Under the pieces are notes generated by a model. The model did no database searches. It was not told the DNA's origin and saw only the letters and a list, made by a program, of their open reading frames with translations. Below, piece after piece: positions 52,719-62,036 of a stretch of DNA of 62,345 bases. This DNA is from an uncultured Mailhella sp. (lineage in GTDB: Bacteria; Desulfobacterota; Desulfovibrionia; Desulfovibrionales; Desulfovibrionaceae). The number at the start of each line of letters is the position of its first letter. Within the stretch, counting starts at the first letter, position 1. The position numbers and the translations under genes were made by a program. Where the stretch lies: assembly GCF_905187505.1 (NCBI RefSeq), contig NZ_CAJJIC010000002.1:1-62345 (forward strand), written 5' to 3'.

Positions 52719-53803
52719 ACGCTCCCCACAGAAATCACACCCGGCAGCTGAGGCTCGGCAACGTGCTCATCGGCGGCGGCGCGCCCGTCGTGGTGCAGAG
52801 CATGACCAATACCGACACGCGCGACGCCGCGGCCACGCTGGAACAGATACAAAGGCTTCATGCCGCAGGCTGCGAAATCGTGCGCCTCGCCGTGCCCGAC
52901 GAAAAGGCAGCCTCCGCGCTCGGCACCATTGTGGACCACTCTCCCGTGCCGCTCGTGGCCGACATCCACTTCGACTACCGTCTGGCTCTTGCCGCTCTCG
53001 ACGCGGGGCTCAAGGGGCTCCGCATCAACCCCGGCAACATCGGCGGCGAAGGCCCCGTGGACAGTCTTGCCGCGGCCGCAAAGGCGAACGGCGCCGTCAT
53101 ACGCGTGGGCGTGAACAGCGGTTCCGTGGAAAAGGATCTCCTTGCGCGCTACGGCGGTCCCACGCCCGAAGCTCTGGTGGAAAGCGCGCTCTCCCATGTG
53201 CGCATGCTGGAAAAACGCGGTTTCCACGACATCAAGGTGTCGCTCAAGTCCTCCTCCGTGCCCGACACCATAGCCGCCTACCGCCTCATGGCAGAGCGGA
53301 CCGACTACCCCCTGCATCTCGGCGTCACCGAGGCGGGCACGCCCATGCGCGGCACGGTGAAATCCGCGGTGGGTCTCGGCCTTTTGCTTTTTGAGGGCAT
53401 AGGCGATACCATACGCGTCTCTCTCACGGCCGACCCCGTGCGGGAAGTGGCCGTGGCCTGGGAAATCCTGCGTGCCACGGGCCTTCGCAGCCGCGGACCG
53501 GAAATCGTTTCCTGTCCCACCTGCGGCCGCACGGAAATAGACCTCATCGGCATGGCCGAAAAGGTGGAAGAATACGTGCAGTCCCATCCTGCGGCGGCCA
53601 AAAGCCATCTCAAGATCGCCGTCATGGGCTGCGTGGTCAACGGCCCGGGAGAAGCCCGCGAAGCCGACATCGGTCTGGCCGGCGGACGCGACAAGGGCGT
53701 CATTTTCCGCAAAGGCAGCATCCTGCGTTCCGTGAACGGTCAGGAAGCGCTGCTCAAGGCCTTTCTTGAAGAACTCGACAAACTTCTTACCTCTAACGAC
53801 TGA
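52715..53803 (+). CDS. ispG: 4-hydroxy-3-methylbut-2-enyl diphosphate synthase
   Basis: 362 residues. Seventh enzyme of the non-mevalonate isoprenoid pathway; uses a [4Fe-4S] cluster bound by the two cysteines in SCPTCGR and the one in GCVVNGPGEA, with a conserved glutamate. N-terminal VQSMTNTDTRD and LRINPGNIG are family signatures of the TIM barrel. Coupled to rarD and followed after ten bases by proS. Confidence 0.96.
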   Translation: MNAPHRNHTRQLRLGNVLIGGGAPVVVQSMTNTDTRDAAATLEQIQRLHAAGCEIVRLAVPDEKAASALGTIVDHSPVPLVADIHFDYRLALAALDAGLKGLRINPGNIGGEGPVDSLAAAAKANGAVIRVGVNSGSVEKDLLARYGGPTPEALVESALSHVRMLEKRGFHDIKVSLKSSSVPDTIAAYRLMAERTDYPLHLGVTEAGTPMRGTVKSAVGLGLLLFEGIGDTIRVSLTADPVREVAVAWEILRATGLRSRGPEIVSCPTCGRTEIDLIGMAEKVEEYVQSHPAAAKSHLKIAVMGCVVNGPGEAREADIGLAGGRDKGVIFRKGSILRSVNGQEALLKAFLEELDKLLTSND

Positions 53804-53813
53804 AGGATCCTCT

Positions 53814-55553
53814 ATGCGCTGGAGCCGTTACTACATCCCCACCCTGAAGGAAGCCCCCGCCGACGCCGAAGTCATCAGCCACAAGCTGCTGGTGCGCGCG
53901 GGCATGATTCGCAAGCTCACGAGCGGCATCTACACCTGGCTGCCGCTCGGTCTCCGCACCCTGGAAAAGGCCAAGGACATCGTCCGCCGCGAAATGAACG
54001 CCGCGGGAGCCATCGAAGTGCTGCTTCCCATGGTGCAGCCCGCCGAACTCTGGCAGGAATCCGGCCGCTGGAAGAAGTACGGCAAGGAGCTTCTGCGCTT
54101 TCAGGACAGGCACGACCGCGACTACTGCCTCGGCCCCACCCATGAAGAGGTCATGACCGACCTTCTGCGCGGCGAAGTGAAATCCTACCGTCAGCTTCCC
54201 CTGAATCTTTATCAGATTCAGACCAAGTTCCGCGACGAGGTGCGTCCCCGCTTCGGCCTCATGCGCGGCCGCGAATTTCTCATGAAGGACGGCTACTCCT
54301 TCGACGTGGACGACGAGGGCGCGAACAGAAGCTACGCTTCCATGAAGGAAGCGTATCACAAGATATTCAGCAGCATGGGCCTCGACTTCCGTCCCGTGGA
54401 AGCCGATTCCGGCGCCATCGGCGGCAACTTCTCCCATGAATTCATGGTGCTTGCCGAAACCGGCGAAGACGCCATTGCCGCCTGCACCAACTGGCCCGAG
54501 TGCACCTGGGCCGCCAACGTGGAGCGTGCGCCCATCAGCACGACCTTCACGCAGGACGAAACGCCCTGCCCCTCCATGGAAGAAGTGGCCACGCCCGGCC
54601 AGCACACCATTGAGGAAGTGTGCGCCTTCCTCGGCGTGCCTGCGGACAAGCTCATCAAGACCCTGCTCTTCATGGCCGACGGAAAGCCCGTGGCCGTGCT
54701 TCTGCGCGGCGACCGCGAACTCAACGAAATCAAGCTCACCCACCTCATCGATGCCGACGACATCCAGTTCGCCACGCCCGAACAGGTGCAGGCCATGACC
54801 GGCGCGCCCGTGGGCTTTGCCGGTCCCGTCGGACTCAGGGGCGTGGAAAAGATCTACGCCGACAAGGAACTCATGGCCGCCAACGACTGGATTGCCGGAG
54901 CCAACAAGGCCGACGCCCATGTGCGCCACGTAAGCCTTGTGCGCGACGTCGCTCTGCCCATCGAATGGGCGGATCTGCGCAACGCCGTGGCCGGCGATCC
55001 CTGCCCCTGCTGCGGTCGTCCTCTGGAAATCAAGCGCGGCATCGAAGTGGGCCACATCTTCAAGCTCGGCACCAAGTACAGCGAAGCGCTGCACGCCGTG
55101 TTCCTTGACGAAAACGGCAAGGAAAAGCTCATGATCATGGGCTGCTACGGCATCGGCGTGTCCCGTGTGGTGGCCGCCTGCATCGAACAGAACTTCGACG
55201 AGCACGGCATCATGTTCCCGCCGCAGCTCGCTCCCTTCGACGCGCACATCGTCTGCCTCGATCCGAAGAATGCCGAAGTGGCCGCCAAATGCGACGCCAT
55301 CGACGCCTTCCTCACCGCCCGCGGCATGGAAACGCTGTACGACGACCGCGAGGAACGCCCCGGCGTGAAGTTCAAGGACGCCGATCTCATCGGTCTGCCC
55401 ATCCAGATCACCGTGGGCGGCAAGGGCCTTGCCCAGGGCGTGGTGGAAGTGAAGAACCGCCGCACCGGCGAGAAGTCCACCATTCCGGCCGACAGCTTCG
55501 AGCAGGACTTCCCCGCCTGGTATCAGTCCGTGCTGGACTGCTGGAAGCGCTGA
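53814..55553 (+). CDS. proS: Prolyl-tRNA synthetase, bacterial type
   Basis: 579 residues. Class II synthetase: motif 1 and 2 region GLRTLEKAKDIVRREM and RFGLMRGREFLMKDGYSF, an inserted editing domain (about 220-400) that removes mischarged alanine, motif 3 GCYGIGVSRVVAACIEQ, and the anticodon-binding domain at the C-terminus. ATG at 53814 follows AAGGA just after the ispG stop. Confidence 0.97.
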   Translation: MRWSRYYIPTLKEAPADAEVISHKLLVRAGMIRKLTSGIYTWLPLGLRTLEKAKDIVRREMNAAGAIEVLLPMVQPAELWQESGRWKKYGKELLRFQDRHDRDYCLGPTHEEVMTDLLRGEVKSYRQLPLNLYQIQTKFRDEVRPRFGLMRGREFLMKDGYSFDVDDEGANRSYASMKEAYHKIFSSMGLDFRPVEADSGAIGGNFSHEFMVLAETGEDAIAACTNWPECTWAANVERAPISTTFTQDETPCPSMEEVATPGQHTIEEVCAFLGVPADKLIKTLLFMADGKPVAVLLRGDRELNEIKLTHLIDADDIQFATPEQVQAMTGAPVGFAGPVGLRGVEKIYADKELMAANDWIAGANKADAHVRHVSLVRDVALPIEWADLRNAVAGDPCPCCGRPLEIKRGIEVGHIFKLGTKYSEALHAVFLDENGKEKLMIMGCYGIGVSRVVAACIEQNFDEHGIMFPPQLAPFDAHIVCLDPKNAEVAAKCDAIDAFLTARGMETLYDDREERPGVKFKDADLIGLPIQITVGGKGLAQGVVEVKNRRTGEKSTIPADSFEQDFPAWYQSVLDCWKR

Positions 55554-55559
55554 CATGAC

Positions 55560-55585
55560 GCCGCCCGGCTCAGGTCCCGGGCGGC
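55560..55585 (+). other. Hairpin after proS
   Basis: GCCGCCCGG and CCGGGCGGC, 9-bp perfect arms, loop of eight, six bases after the proS stop; only ACCTT follows, so termination is uncertain. The rest of the 210-base gap holds no gene. Confidence 0.45.
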
Positions 55586-55763
55586 ACCTTCCGCCACGCG
55601 GCTTCGCCCTTCCGAGGAAGAAGTCCGGGGCGGACACGTTTATCCCGCGCATGCGCCAAAAAAAGGGCGTCGGTCCCTTCTGAAGCCGCAGACGCGTGTC
55701 CTCCGCGCCGGAAGCGTTTCCTCCTGCTCTTTTTCCGACACGGACATTTTTCGGAGAGAAGAC

Positions 55764-57233
55764 ATGGACGCCATTCTCAGTGTGCGACAGGTGACGGAAC
55801 GACTGCGCCAGACCGTGGAGGCCCGCTTTCCGTACGTCTGGGTACAGGGCGAGGTGACCAATCTCTCCCGTCCCTCCTCCGGCCATGTCTATTTTTCCCT
55901 GAAGGAAGACGACAGCCTGCTGAACTGCGTCTGGTTCAAAAGGCAGCAGAAGGATGAAGCCTTCGACCCGCTCACCGGAGAGGTGTGGGAGGACGGACCT
56001 CGGCCGAGCCTTGCGCGCACCATGGAAAACGGACAGACGCTCATCTGTGCCGGACGTCTTACCGTCTACGGCGCGCGCGGCCAGTATCAAATGATCGTCG
56101 ACCTTGCGCAGGCCGCGGGACTCGGTCTGTGGCATCAGGAATTTGAAGCGCTCAAGCGCAGGCTTGCGGCCGAAGGTCTGTTCGACGCGGCCAGAAAGCG
56201 CCCCATTCCCCGGGAGCCCCGGAAAGTCGCCGTCATCACCGCGCCCGGCGGAGCCGCCATACGCGATTTCATCCGCATAAGCTCAACGCGCGGTCTCGGC
56301 TCGGAAATACGCATCCATCCCGTGCCCGTGCAGGGAGAAGACGCGCCCCCGCGCATCGTGGATGCTCTGGATCGGGTCGGACGCGACGGATGGGCAGAGG
56401 TCGTCGTGCTCATACGAGGCGGCGGCTCCGTACAGGATCTCTGGGCCTTCAACGACGAACGCGTGGCCAGAGCCGTGTACCGCTGTCCCATTCCGGTCCT
56501 TGCGGGCATAGGCCACGAAATCGATCACAGCATCACCGACTTCACGGCCGACTATTCCGCCGCCACCCCGAGCCACACCGCTCAGCTGCTCTGGGAGGAA
56601 CGCCATGTCCTCGCCCAGCACGTCGACGGGCTGGAAACGGCGCTTCAGGCGGCCCTTTCGCGCAGGCTGAACACGCTGTCCCTCAGGCTCGAACACGCCG
56701 GACGTGCGCTTTCTCTTCTCTCGCCCTCGGAAAGGATGAGGGCCCAGAGCGAACGTCTGGAGGCGTTGACGCGGCGCATGCGCGCCGGACTGGAAAGCCG
56801 CGTGGAAAAAGACTCGCGCGACGTGGAAAAGCTGAGCGCGGCACTGCGGTCCCAGACTTCCCGCATGGATGCTCTCGCCTCGACGCTGGAGCGTCTCTCC
56901 CTGCGCCTTGCCGGCGCGGGAGAAGCCCGGCTTCAAAAGGCCGAAGCCGAGGTGGAGCGGCGCCGAGCGGCGCTTCTGCCTCTCGGCCGCATGACGGGCA
57001 TGGCCGAAGAGAAGGCGCTCACGAGGCTGGAGGCGCGCCTTCAGGCGCTCGACCCCTTTGCGCCTCTGCGCCGCGGCTATGCCATGGCCTGCGACGACGG
57101 GGGCAAAATCCTGCGCTCCGTCACGCAGACCTCGCCGGGACGGGCGATTTCCGTCATGCTCGCCGACGGACGCATTCTCGGCACCGTGACCGGCGTGGAG
57201 ACGTCGGCGTCCGACGACGCCCGGCAGTCATGA
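55764..57233 (+). CDS. xseA: Exodeoxyribonuclease VII large subunit
   Basis: 489 residues. N-terminal OB-fold (YVWVQGEVTNLSRPSSGHVYFSLKE), then the catalytic domain with KVAVITAPGGAAIRDF, VVLIRGGGSVQDLWAFNDE and GIGHEIDHSITDFTAD, and a C-terminal coiled coil that binds XseB. Degrades single-stranded DNA. The small subunit follows after one interposed gene. AGAGAAG precedes the ATG. Confidence 0.95.
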   Translation: MDAILSVRQVTERLRQTVEARFPYVWVQGEVTNLSRPSSGHVYFSLKEDDSLLNCVWFKRQQKDEAFDPLTGEVWEDGPRPSLARTMENGQTLICAGRLTVYGARGQYQMIVDLAQAAGLGLWHQEFEALKRRLAAEGLFDAARKRPIPREPRKVAVITAPGGAAIRDFIRISSTRGLGSEIRIHPVPVQGEDAPPRIVDALDRVGRDGWAEVVVLIRGGGSVQDLWAFNDERVARAVYRCPIPVLAGIGHEIDHSITDFTADYSAATPSHTAQLLWEERHVLAQHVDGLETALQAALSRRLNTLSLRLEHAGRALSLLSPSERMRAQSERLEALTRRMRAGLESRVEKDSRDVEKLSAALRSQTSRMDALASTLERLSLRLAGAGEARLQKAEAEVERRRAALLPLGRMTGMAEEKALTRLEARLQALDPFAPLRRGYAMACDDGGKILRSVTQTSPGRAISVMLADGRILGTVTGVETSASDDARQS

Positions 57234-57273
57234 TTTTTCCGAACCTTTTCAACGCATCCGGACGGCTTGTCTC

Positions 57274-58182
57274 ATGAAACGTCTTCTGATCGCACTCATG
57301 CTCGTTTTCACACTCTCGGGGAATGCGGAGGCCGCGGAAATTTCCGTGCCCGCAAGGGTAAGTCAGGGCCACGCATTTCCGGCAGCCGTCACGGATTCCG
57401 CTCCTTTTGAGGCGGTCTTTGTCTGGCGCGGCGAGTCCTTCCGCGTGCAGGCCGAATGCGAAGGAGACGGACTCTGGAAGGCGGAAATGCTTCTGGCCAT
57501 GCCGCTGGACGCCCGGGGGAAAAGTTCCCTCACGCTGACGGTCAACGGAGAAGCGCAGTCCGTCGCGGTGACGGCCGTATCCGTGCCGTGGCCCGAAAGC
57601 ATTCTGAAGGTGGCTCCCAAATACGTTGAACCGCCCCGCAAGGTACAGGAACAGATAGCCCGCGACGCCAGGCGCAGTCGCGAGGCTCTTGCCGTGCGCA
57701 CAAAAAAGCTCTGGACGCTGCCGCTGCTGAAGCCGGTTCCCGGCGGCGTGACCAGTCCCTTCGGGGGCCGTCGCGTGTTCAACGGCAAGCCCCGTGCGCC
57801 CCACAAGGGCACGGACATGCGCAGCCCGGAAGGGGCAAAGGTGCTTGCCGTGGCCGACGGCACCGTTCTTCTTGCCGAAGCGCAGTATTTCGGCGGCAAC
57901 ACCGTATACATCGACCACGGTCAGGGCGTCGTGAGCACCTATGCTCATCTCTCGGCCTTTGACGTCACGCCCGGACAGAGGGTAAGAAGAGGACAGGTCA
58001 TCGGTCGTTCCGGCTCCACGGGGCGCGTGACCGGGCCGCATCTGCATCTCGGTCTTCTGGTTCAAGGCACGGCCGTGGACGTCATGCCCCTTTTCGCGGA
58101 CCCGCCGCAGCTTGTGGGCGGCCCCACCCGCAGCATTTTCGACAACAAGCAACCGGCCGGAAAAAACCGGAGTGCCCGATGA
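57274..58182 (+). CDS. M23-family metallopeptidase
   Basis: 302 residues, exported. Signal peptide to about residue 21 (ending NAEAAE), a beta-rich domain (25-110), and a C-terminal lysostaphin-type peptidase: HKGTDMRSPEG gives the first zinc histidine and aspartate, and GPHLHLGLLVQG the HxH. Cleaves peptidoglycan crosslinks or acts as an envelope factor. It is interposed between xseA and xseB and overlaps xseB by 4 bases. Confidence 0.92.
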   Translation: MKRLLIALMLVFTLSGNAEAAEISVPARVSQGHAFPAAVTDSAPFEAVFVWRGESFRVQAECEGDGLWKAEMLLAMPLDARGKSSLTLTVNGEAQSVAVTAVSVPWPESILKVAPKYVEPPRKVQEQIARDARRSREALAVRTKKLWTLPLLKPVPGGVTSPFGGRRVFNGKPRAPHKGTDMRSPEGAKVLAVADGTVLLAEAQYFGGNTVYIDHGQGVVSTYAHLSAFDVTPGQRVRRGQVIGRSGSTGRVTGPHLHLGLLVQGTAVDVMPLFADPPQLVGGPTRSIFDNKQPAGKNRSAR

Positions 58183-58412
58183 AAAAGAAAGAACCCACCT
58201 TCGAAGAACGACTGGCACGACTTCAGGCCATAGTGACCACCCTGGAGACCGGCGACAGCCCGCTGGAAGAAAGCGTGGCCCTCTACAAGGAAGGACTGGC
58301 TCACGCCGCAGCCTGCCGGGAACAGCTGGAAAAGGCACGTCACGACATACGCCTCTGCACGGAAGCGGGGACCGAACCCTTCGATGCCGGCAGTCAGGCA
58401 GAAGACGAATAA
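58179..58412 (+). CDS. xseB: Exodeoxyribonuclease VII small subunit
   Basis: 77 residues, as usual. TFEERLARLQAIVTTLETGDSPLEESVALYKEG is the family signature of the helical small subunit that wraps the XseA coiled coil. Start overlaps the M23 stop by 4 bases; ispA follows within 61 bases. Confidence 0.95.
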   Translation: MKKKEPTFEERLARLQAIVTTLETGDSPLEESVALYKEGLAHAAACREQLEKARHDIRLCTEAGTEPFDAGSQAEDE

Positions 58413-58473
58413 CAAAACCGGAACGCGCTCCGGCGGCCCCGCAGGGTCGGCTTTCATCATGCAAGGGGGACAT

Positions 58474-59355
58474 ATGCCCGCAGATCTTCGCGGCAGAGTG
58501 GAACAGTACCTCTCCGCCGCCTTTCTCGACAAGGAAATACCTTCCCGTCTGTCCGACGCCATGCGCTACAGCCTTCTTGCCGGAGGCAAGAGACTGCGCC
58601 CCGTGCTCTGCCTTGCCGTGGCCCGTGCCTGTGCGAAGGACAGGGCCGAAGAAGTCACCGGGGCCGTTCTGCCCTTTGCCGCCGGTCTGGAAATGATACA
58701 CACCTACTCGCTCATCCATGATGATCTGCCCGCCATGGACGACGATGACCTGCGCCGCGGCTGTCCCACCTGCCACAAGGCCTTCGACGAGGCCACGGCC
58801 ATTCTTGCGGGAGACGCGCTGCTGACCAACGCCTTCAGCCACATGACGCGCGCAAACGTGCCCGTGCACGCGCTGCTTGAAGCCGTGCGACTCACGGCCG
58901 ACGCCGCAGGTGCCGCGGGCATGGTCGGCGGGCAGATGCTGGATCTGGAAGGAGAAGGAAAAAAACTTTCTCTGGAAGAACTGCGCATACTCAATGAAAA
59001 AAAGACCGGCGCTCTGTTGTTCAACGCCTGTGAATGCGGCGCAGTGCTCGCGGAAGCCTCACCGGAAGAGCGTCATGCAGCGCGCTGTTACGGCAGTGAA
59101 TTGGGCATTGCGTTTCAGATAACCGATGATATACTCGATGTCGTCGGCGACGAGGCCACGGTAGGCAAAGAGGTGCGGCACGACGCAGAAAGCGACAAGG
59201 CCACCTGGCCGTCCCTCGTCGGTCTGGAAAAGGCGCGTGAACTGGCGCGCAGGCACTGTCTGGCCGCTGAAAAGGCGCTTGACGGAGTCTTTTCCGGTCC
59301 CGACGCCGACTTTCTGCGCGAAACAGCCCGCAAACTCGTCAACCGCACGCATTAG
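58474..59355 (+). CDS. ispA: Farnesyl/geranyl diphosphate synthase
   Basis: 293 residues. Builds C10-C15 prenyl diphosphates from IPP and DMAPP. First aspartate-rich motif HDDLPAMDDDD, second DDILD; GGKRLRP binds IPP. ATG at 58474 was chosen because AAGGGGGA stands directly before it; in-frame ATGs at 58459 and 58384 would extend it. It sits between xseB and dxs on the same strand. Confidence 0.94.
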   Translation: MPADLRGRVEQYLSAAFLDKEIPSRLSDAMRYSLLAGGKRLRPVLCLAVARACAKDRAEEVTGAVLPFAAGLEMIHTYSLIHDDLPAMDDDDLRRGCPTCHKAFDEATAILAGDALLTNAFSHMTRANVPVHALLEAVRLTADAAGAAGMVGGQMLDLEGEGKKLSLEELRILNEKKTGALLFNACECGAVLAEASPEERHAARCYGSELGIAFQITDDILDVVGDEATVGKEVRHDAESDKATWPSLVGLEKARELARRHCLAAEKALDGVFSGPDADFLRETARKLVNRTH

Positions 59356-59372
59356 TTTCCTCAAGGATTCCC

Positions 59373-61325
59373 ATGACCGACACGCCCCTGCTTTCCAGCC
59401 TGCATCTCCCCGAGGACATCCCGGGACTTTCCCTTCCCCTCAAGCAGGAACTGGCGCAGGAGCTGCGGGACACCATCATCCGCGTGGTCACGCAGAACGG
59501 CGGTCATCTTGCCCCATCCCTCGGCGTGGTGGAACTCACCATAGCCCTGCTCTCCTGCTTTGATCCCGCGCATGATCCCATCGTATGGGACGTGGGACAT
59601 CAGAGCTACCCCTGGAAGCTGCTTACGGGCAGAGCCGACCGCTTCGACACCCTGCGCCGCTACGGCGGTCTTTCGGGCTTTCCCAACCGTTCGGAAAGTC
59701 CCTACGACTACTTCGGCGTAGGGCATGCCTCCACTTCCATTTCCGCCGCCCTCGGCATGGCCGCAGCACGCGATCTTCGCGGCGGCAGGGAGCACGTGGT
59801 CGCCGTCATCGGCGACGGCGCGCTCTCCGGCGGCATGGCGCTCGAGGCGCTGAATCAGGCCGGAGGCATGGGCAACAGGCTCATCGTCATCCTCAACGAC
59901 AACAAAATGTCCATTTCCGAGAACACGGGGGCGCTCTCCCGCTTTCTCAGCCGCAACCTTTCCCACAGCACGGTCATGCACATCAAGCAGCATGTGGCAA
60001 AGGTGCTTTCACGCCTGCCCAAGGGCGATTCCATCGTGGACATCATCCGCAAGGGCGAAGTCAGCTTCAAGTCGTTCTTCACTCCGGGCATGCTCTTCGA
60101 GGCCTTTCAGTTCAACTACATAGGCCCCATCAACGGTCACGACATTGCGCAGCTCGAACGCCACCTCGAAGCCGCCAAGCAGCTCGACATGCCCGTGCTT
60201 CTGCACATACGCACGCGCAAGGGCAAGGGTTACGGTCCTGCCGAAAACGATCCCTCGCACTTCCACGGCATTTCCGCCTCCGTGGCCGACGAAATAGACG
60301 TGCCTCCCCAGCCTGCGGGCTGGAAGCCCTCCGGTCCCGGATTCAGCCGGGCCTTCGGCGAAGAGCTCTGCCGTCTCGCGGAAAAAAATCCCAGAATTTT
60401 CGCCATCACGGCGGCCATGCCCGACGGCACCGGCCTTCAGGGCTTTCACGAACGCTTCCCGAACCGCTTTGCCGACGTGGGCATCTGCGAAGAACACGCC
60501 GTCACCTTTGCCGCAGGCCTTGCCTCACGCGGATTTCATCCGGTGGTGGCCATCTACTCCACGTTCATGCAGCGCGCCTACGATCAGATCATACATGACG
60601 TCTGCCTGCAGAACCTGCCCGTCACCTTCTGCCTCGACAGGGCCGGTCTCGTGGGTGAAGACGGCCCCACGCATCACGGCGCGTTCGATCTGTCATGGCT
60701 GCGCGTGGTGCCCAATCTCACGCTGGGCGCGCCCCGCGACGAAGCTTCGCTCAAAAAGGCGCTCGACATCGCCCTTGCCATGGACAAGCCCGTGGCCCTG
60801 CGCTATCCGCGGGGAAGCGGCCGAAAGCTTGACGCCTCGCGCCTCAGGTTTGCGGGCTCCATTCAGCATCCCGGCAGCTATCCTCCTCCCGGTGAAGGTC
60901 AGCTCCTTCTGCGCGGCAACTCGAAGGTCTGCATACTCGCCGCCGGCCAGCGCGCCTTTCCCTGCGTGGAAGCATCGCTCTACACCGCGGAAAAGACCGG
61001 ACTTCTCGCCTCCGTGTTCGACGTCTGCTGGGTAAAGCCCCTGCCGGAAAAGCAGATACTGGACATTGCCGCCCAAAGCGATGCCCTGCTGCTTGTGGAG
61101 GAAAGCAGTCGTCTCGGCGGATTCTCCTCCGCCGTGCTGGAGCTTCTTGCCGACCACGACGCCCTCGGCCACCTCAAGATACGCCGCCTCGGCCTGCCCG
61201 ACCGCTTCATTCCCCACGGTCCGGTACGTCGGCTGCGCGCCGACGTGGGACTCAACGTTTCCGGCATAGCGGCGGCGCTGAAAGAACTTCTGTCCCATGC
61301 CGCGCCTGCCGATGAAAAAGCGTAA
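59373..61325 (+). CDS. dxs: 1-deoxy-D-xylulose-5-phosphate synthase
   Basis: 650 residues. Thiamine diphosphate enzyme joining pyruvate and glyceraldehyde 3-phosphate, the first step of the non-mevalonate pathway. Seen: WDVGHQSYPWKLLTGR, the ThDP motif GDGALSGGMALEALNQAG ending NDN, and EDGPTHHGAFDLSW. It follows ispA by 17 bases; the next gene overlaps its end by 29 bases. Confidence 0.97.
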   Translation: MTDTPLLSSLHLPEDIPGLSLPLKQELAQELRDTIIRVVTQNGGHLAPSLGVVELTIALLSCFDPAHDPIVWDVGHQSYPWKLLTGRADRFDTLRRYGGLSGFPNRSESPYDYFGVGHASTSISAALGMAAARDLRGGREHVVAVIGDGALSGGMALEALNQAGGMGNRLIVILNDNKMSISENTGALSRFLSRNLSHSTVMHIKQHVAKVLSRLPKGDSIVDIIRKGEVSFKSFFTPGMLFEAFQFNYIGPINGHDIAQLERHLEAAKQLDMPVLLHIRTRKGKGYGPAENDPSHFHGISASVADEIDVPPQPAGWKPSGPGFSRAFGEELCRLAEKNPRIFAITAAMPDGTGLQGFHERFPNRFADVGICEEHAVTFAAGLASRGFHPVVAIYSTFMQRAYDQIIHDVCLQNLPVTFCLDRAGLVGEDGPTHHGAFDLSWLRVVPNLTLGAPRDEASLKKALDIALAMDKPVALRYPRGSGRKLDASRLRFAGSIQHPGSYPPPGEGQLLLRGNSKVCILAAGQRAFPCVEASLYTAEKTGLLASVFDVCWVKPLPEKQILDIAAQSDALLLVEESSRLGGFSSAVLELLADHDALGHLKIRRLGLPDRFIPHGPVRRLRADVGLNVSGIAAALKELLSHAAPADEKA

Positions 61326-62013
61326 GTCCTTCTTTCCCCGCAGACGAAAAAGTTCCGGCCGTTACGGTCTGGAAGCCGCCGTTTTGTGCGTGCTTCTCAT
61401 GGTTGCCGCCTATGTGGGTTCCGTGGACAGGCCGGAAGACGCCGTTGTTCATGTCGCGCAGGAAGTCGCCTCCCGGAAAAACCGTTCCGTCGAAGAACAC
61501 GTGGCGGACGCCGCAAAAAGCGCGATCAAAAGTCTGCGCGCCGCCTCCGCCGGAAAGTCTGCTCCCGCTGCTGACGACAGGGAATACCGCCTCGTCCGTG
61601 CCGCCGACGGCGACAGCTTCGAGCTGAAAGACGAAAAAAACCGCACGGTACGTGTGCGGCTCTACGGCGTCGATGCGCCTGAAAGCGCCCAGCGTTTCGG
61701 CAGACAGTCCCGGGAACACCTGACAACGCTCCTCAGAGGCAAGGATCTGCGTCTGAAAACCATGTACCTGGACAGCTACAAGCGCTCCGTCGCCATTGTG
61801 TATCTTGTCGACGGCAATGGTGTCGACGAACTCTCCGTGAATCAGCGACAGATACAGGCCGGCATGGCATGGGTCTACGACTACTTCTGCACAAGCGACA
61901 TATGCAAGACCTGGAAGGTGGAGGAGGCCATGGCCAGAAAAGAAAGGCTCGGCCTGTGGAAGGACGACGCCCCGACGCCTCCCTGGCAGTGGCGGCGCAG
62001 CCACAAACGCTAA
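61297..62013 (+). CDS. Membrane-anchored thermonuclease-family protein
   Basis: 238 residues. A basic N-terminus (MKKRKSFFPRRRK) and one membrane helix (LEAAVLCVLLMVAAYVGSV) precede a spacer and a staphylococcal-nuclease domain (about 95-225): VRAADGDSFEL (metal aspartate), VRVRLYGVDAPESAQRFG (arginine, aspartate and glutamate), and SYKRSVAIVYL (second arginine). All key residues are present. The start at 61297 overlaps dxs by 29 bases; ATG at 61312 is an alternative. It is the last GC-rich gene before the foreign segment. Confidence 0.87.
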   Translation: MPRLPMKKRKSFFPRRRKSSGRYGLEAAVLCVLLMVAAYVGSVDRPEDAVVHVAQEVASRKNRSVEEHVADAAKSAIKSLRAASAGKSAPAADDREYRLVRAADGDSFELKDEKNRTVRVRLYGVDAPESAQRFGRQSREHLTTLLRGKDLRLKTMYLDSYKRSVAIVYLVDGNGVDELSVNQRQIQAGMAWVYDYFCTSDICKTWKVEEAMARKERLGLWKDDAPTPPWQWRRSHKR

Positions 62014-62036
62014 AACAACATTACAAACATAATGAT

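Noticed and set aside
53793..56135. 780-codon minus-strand frame opposite proS
   Set aside because: Antisense shadow of proS and the start of xseA; no domain and biased composition.
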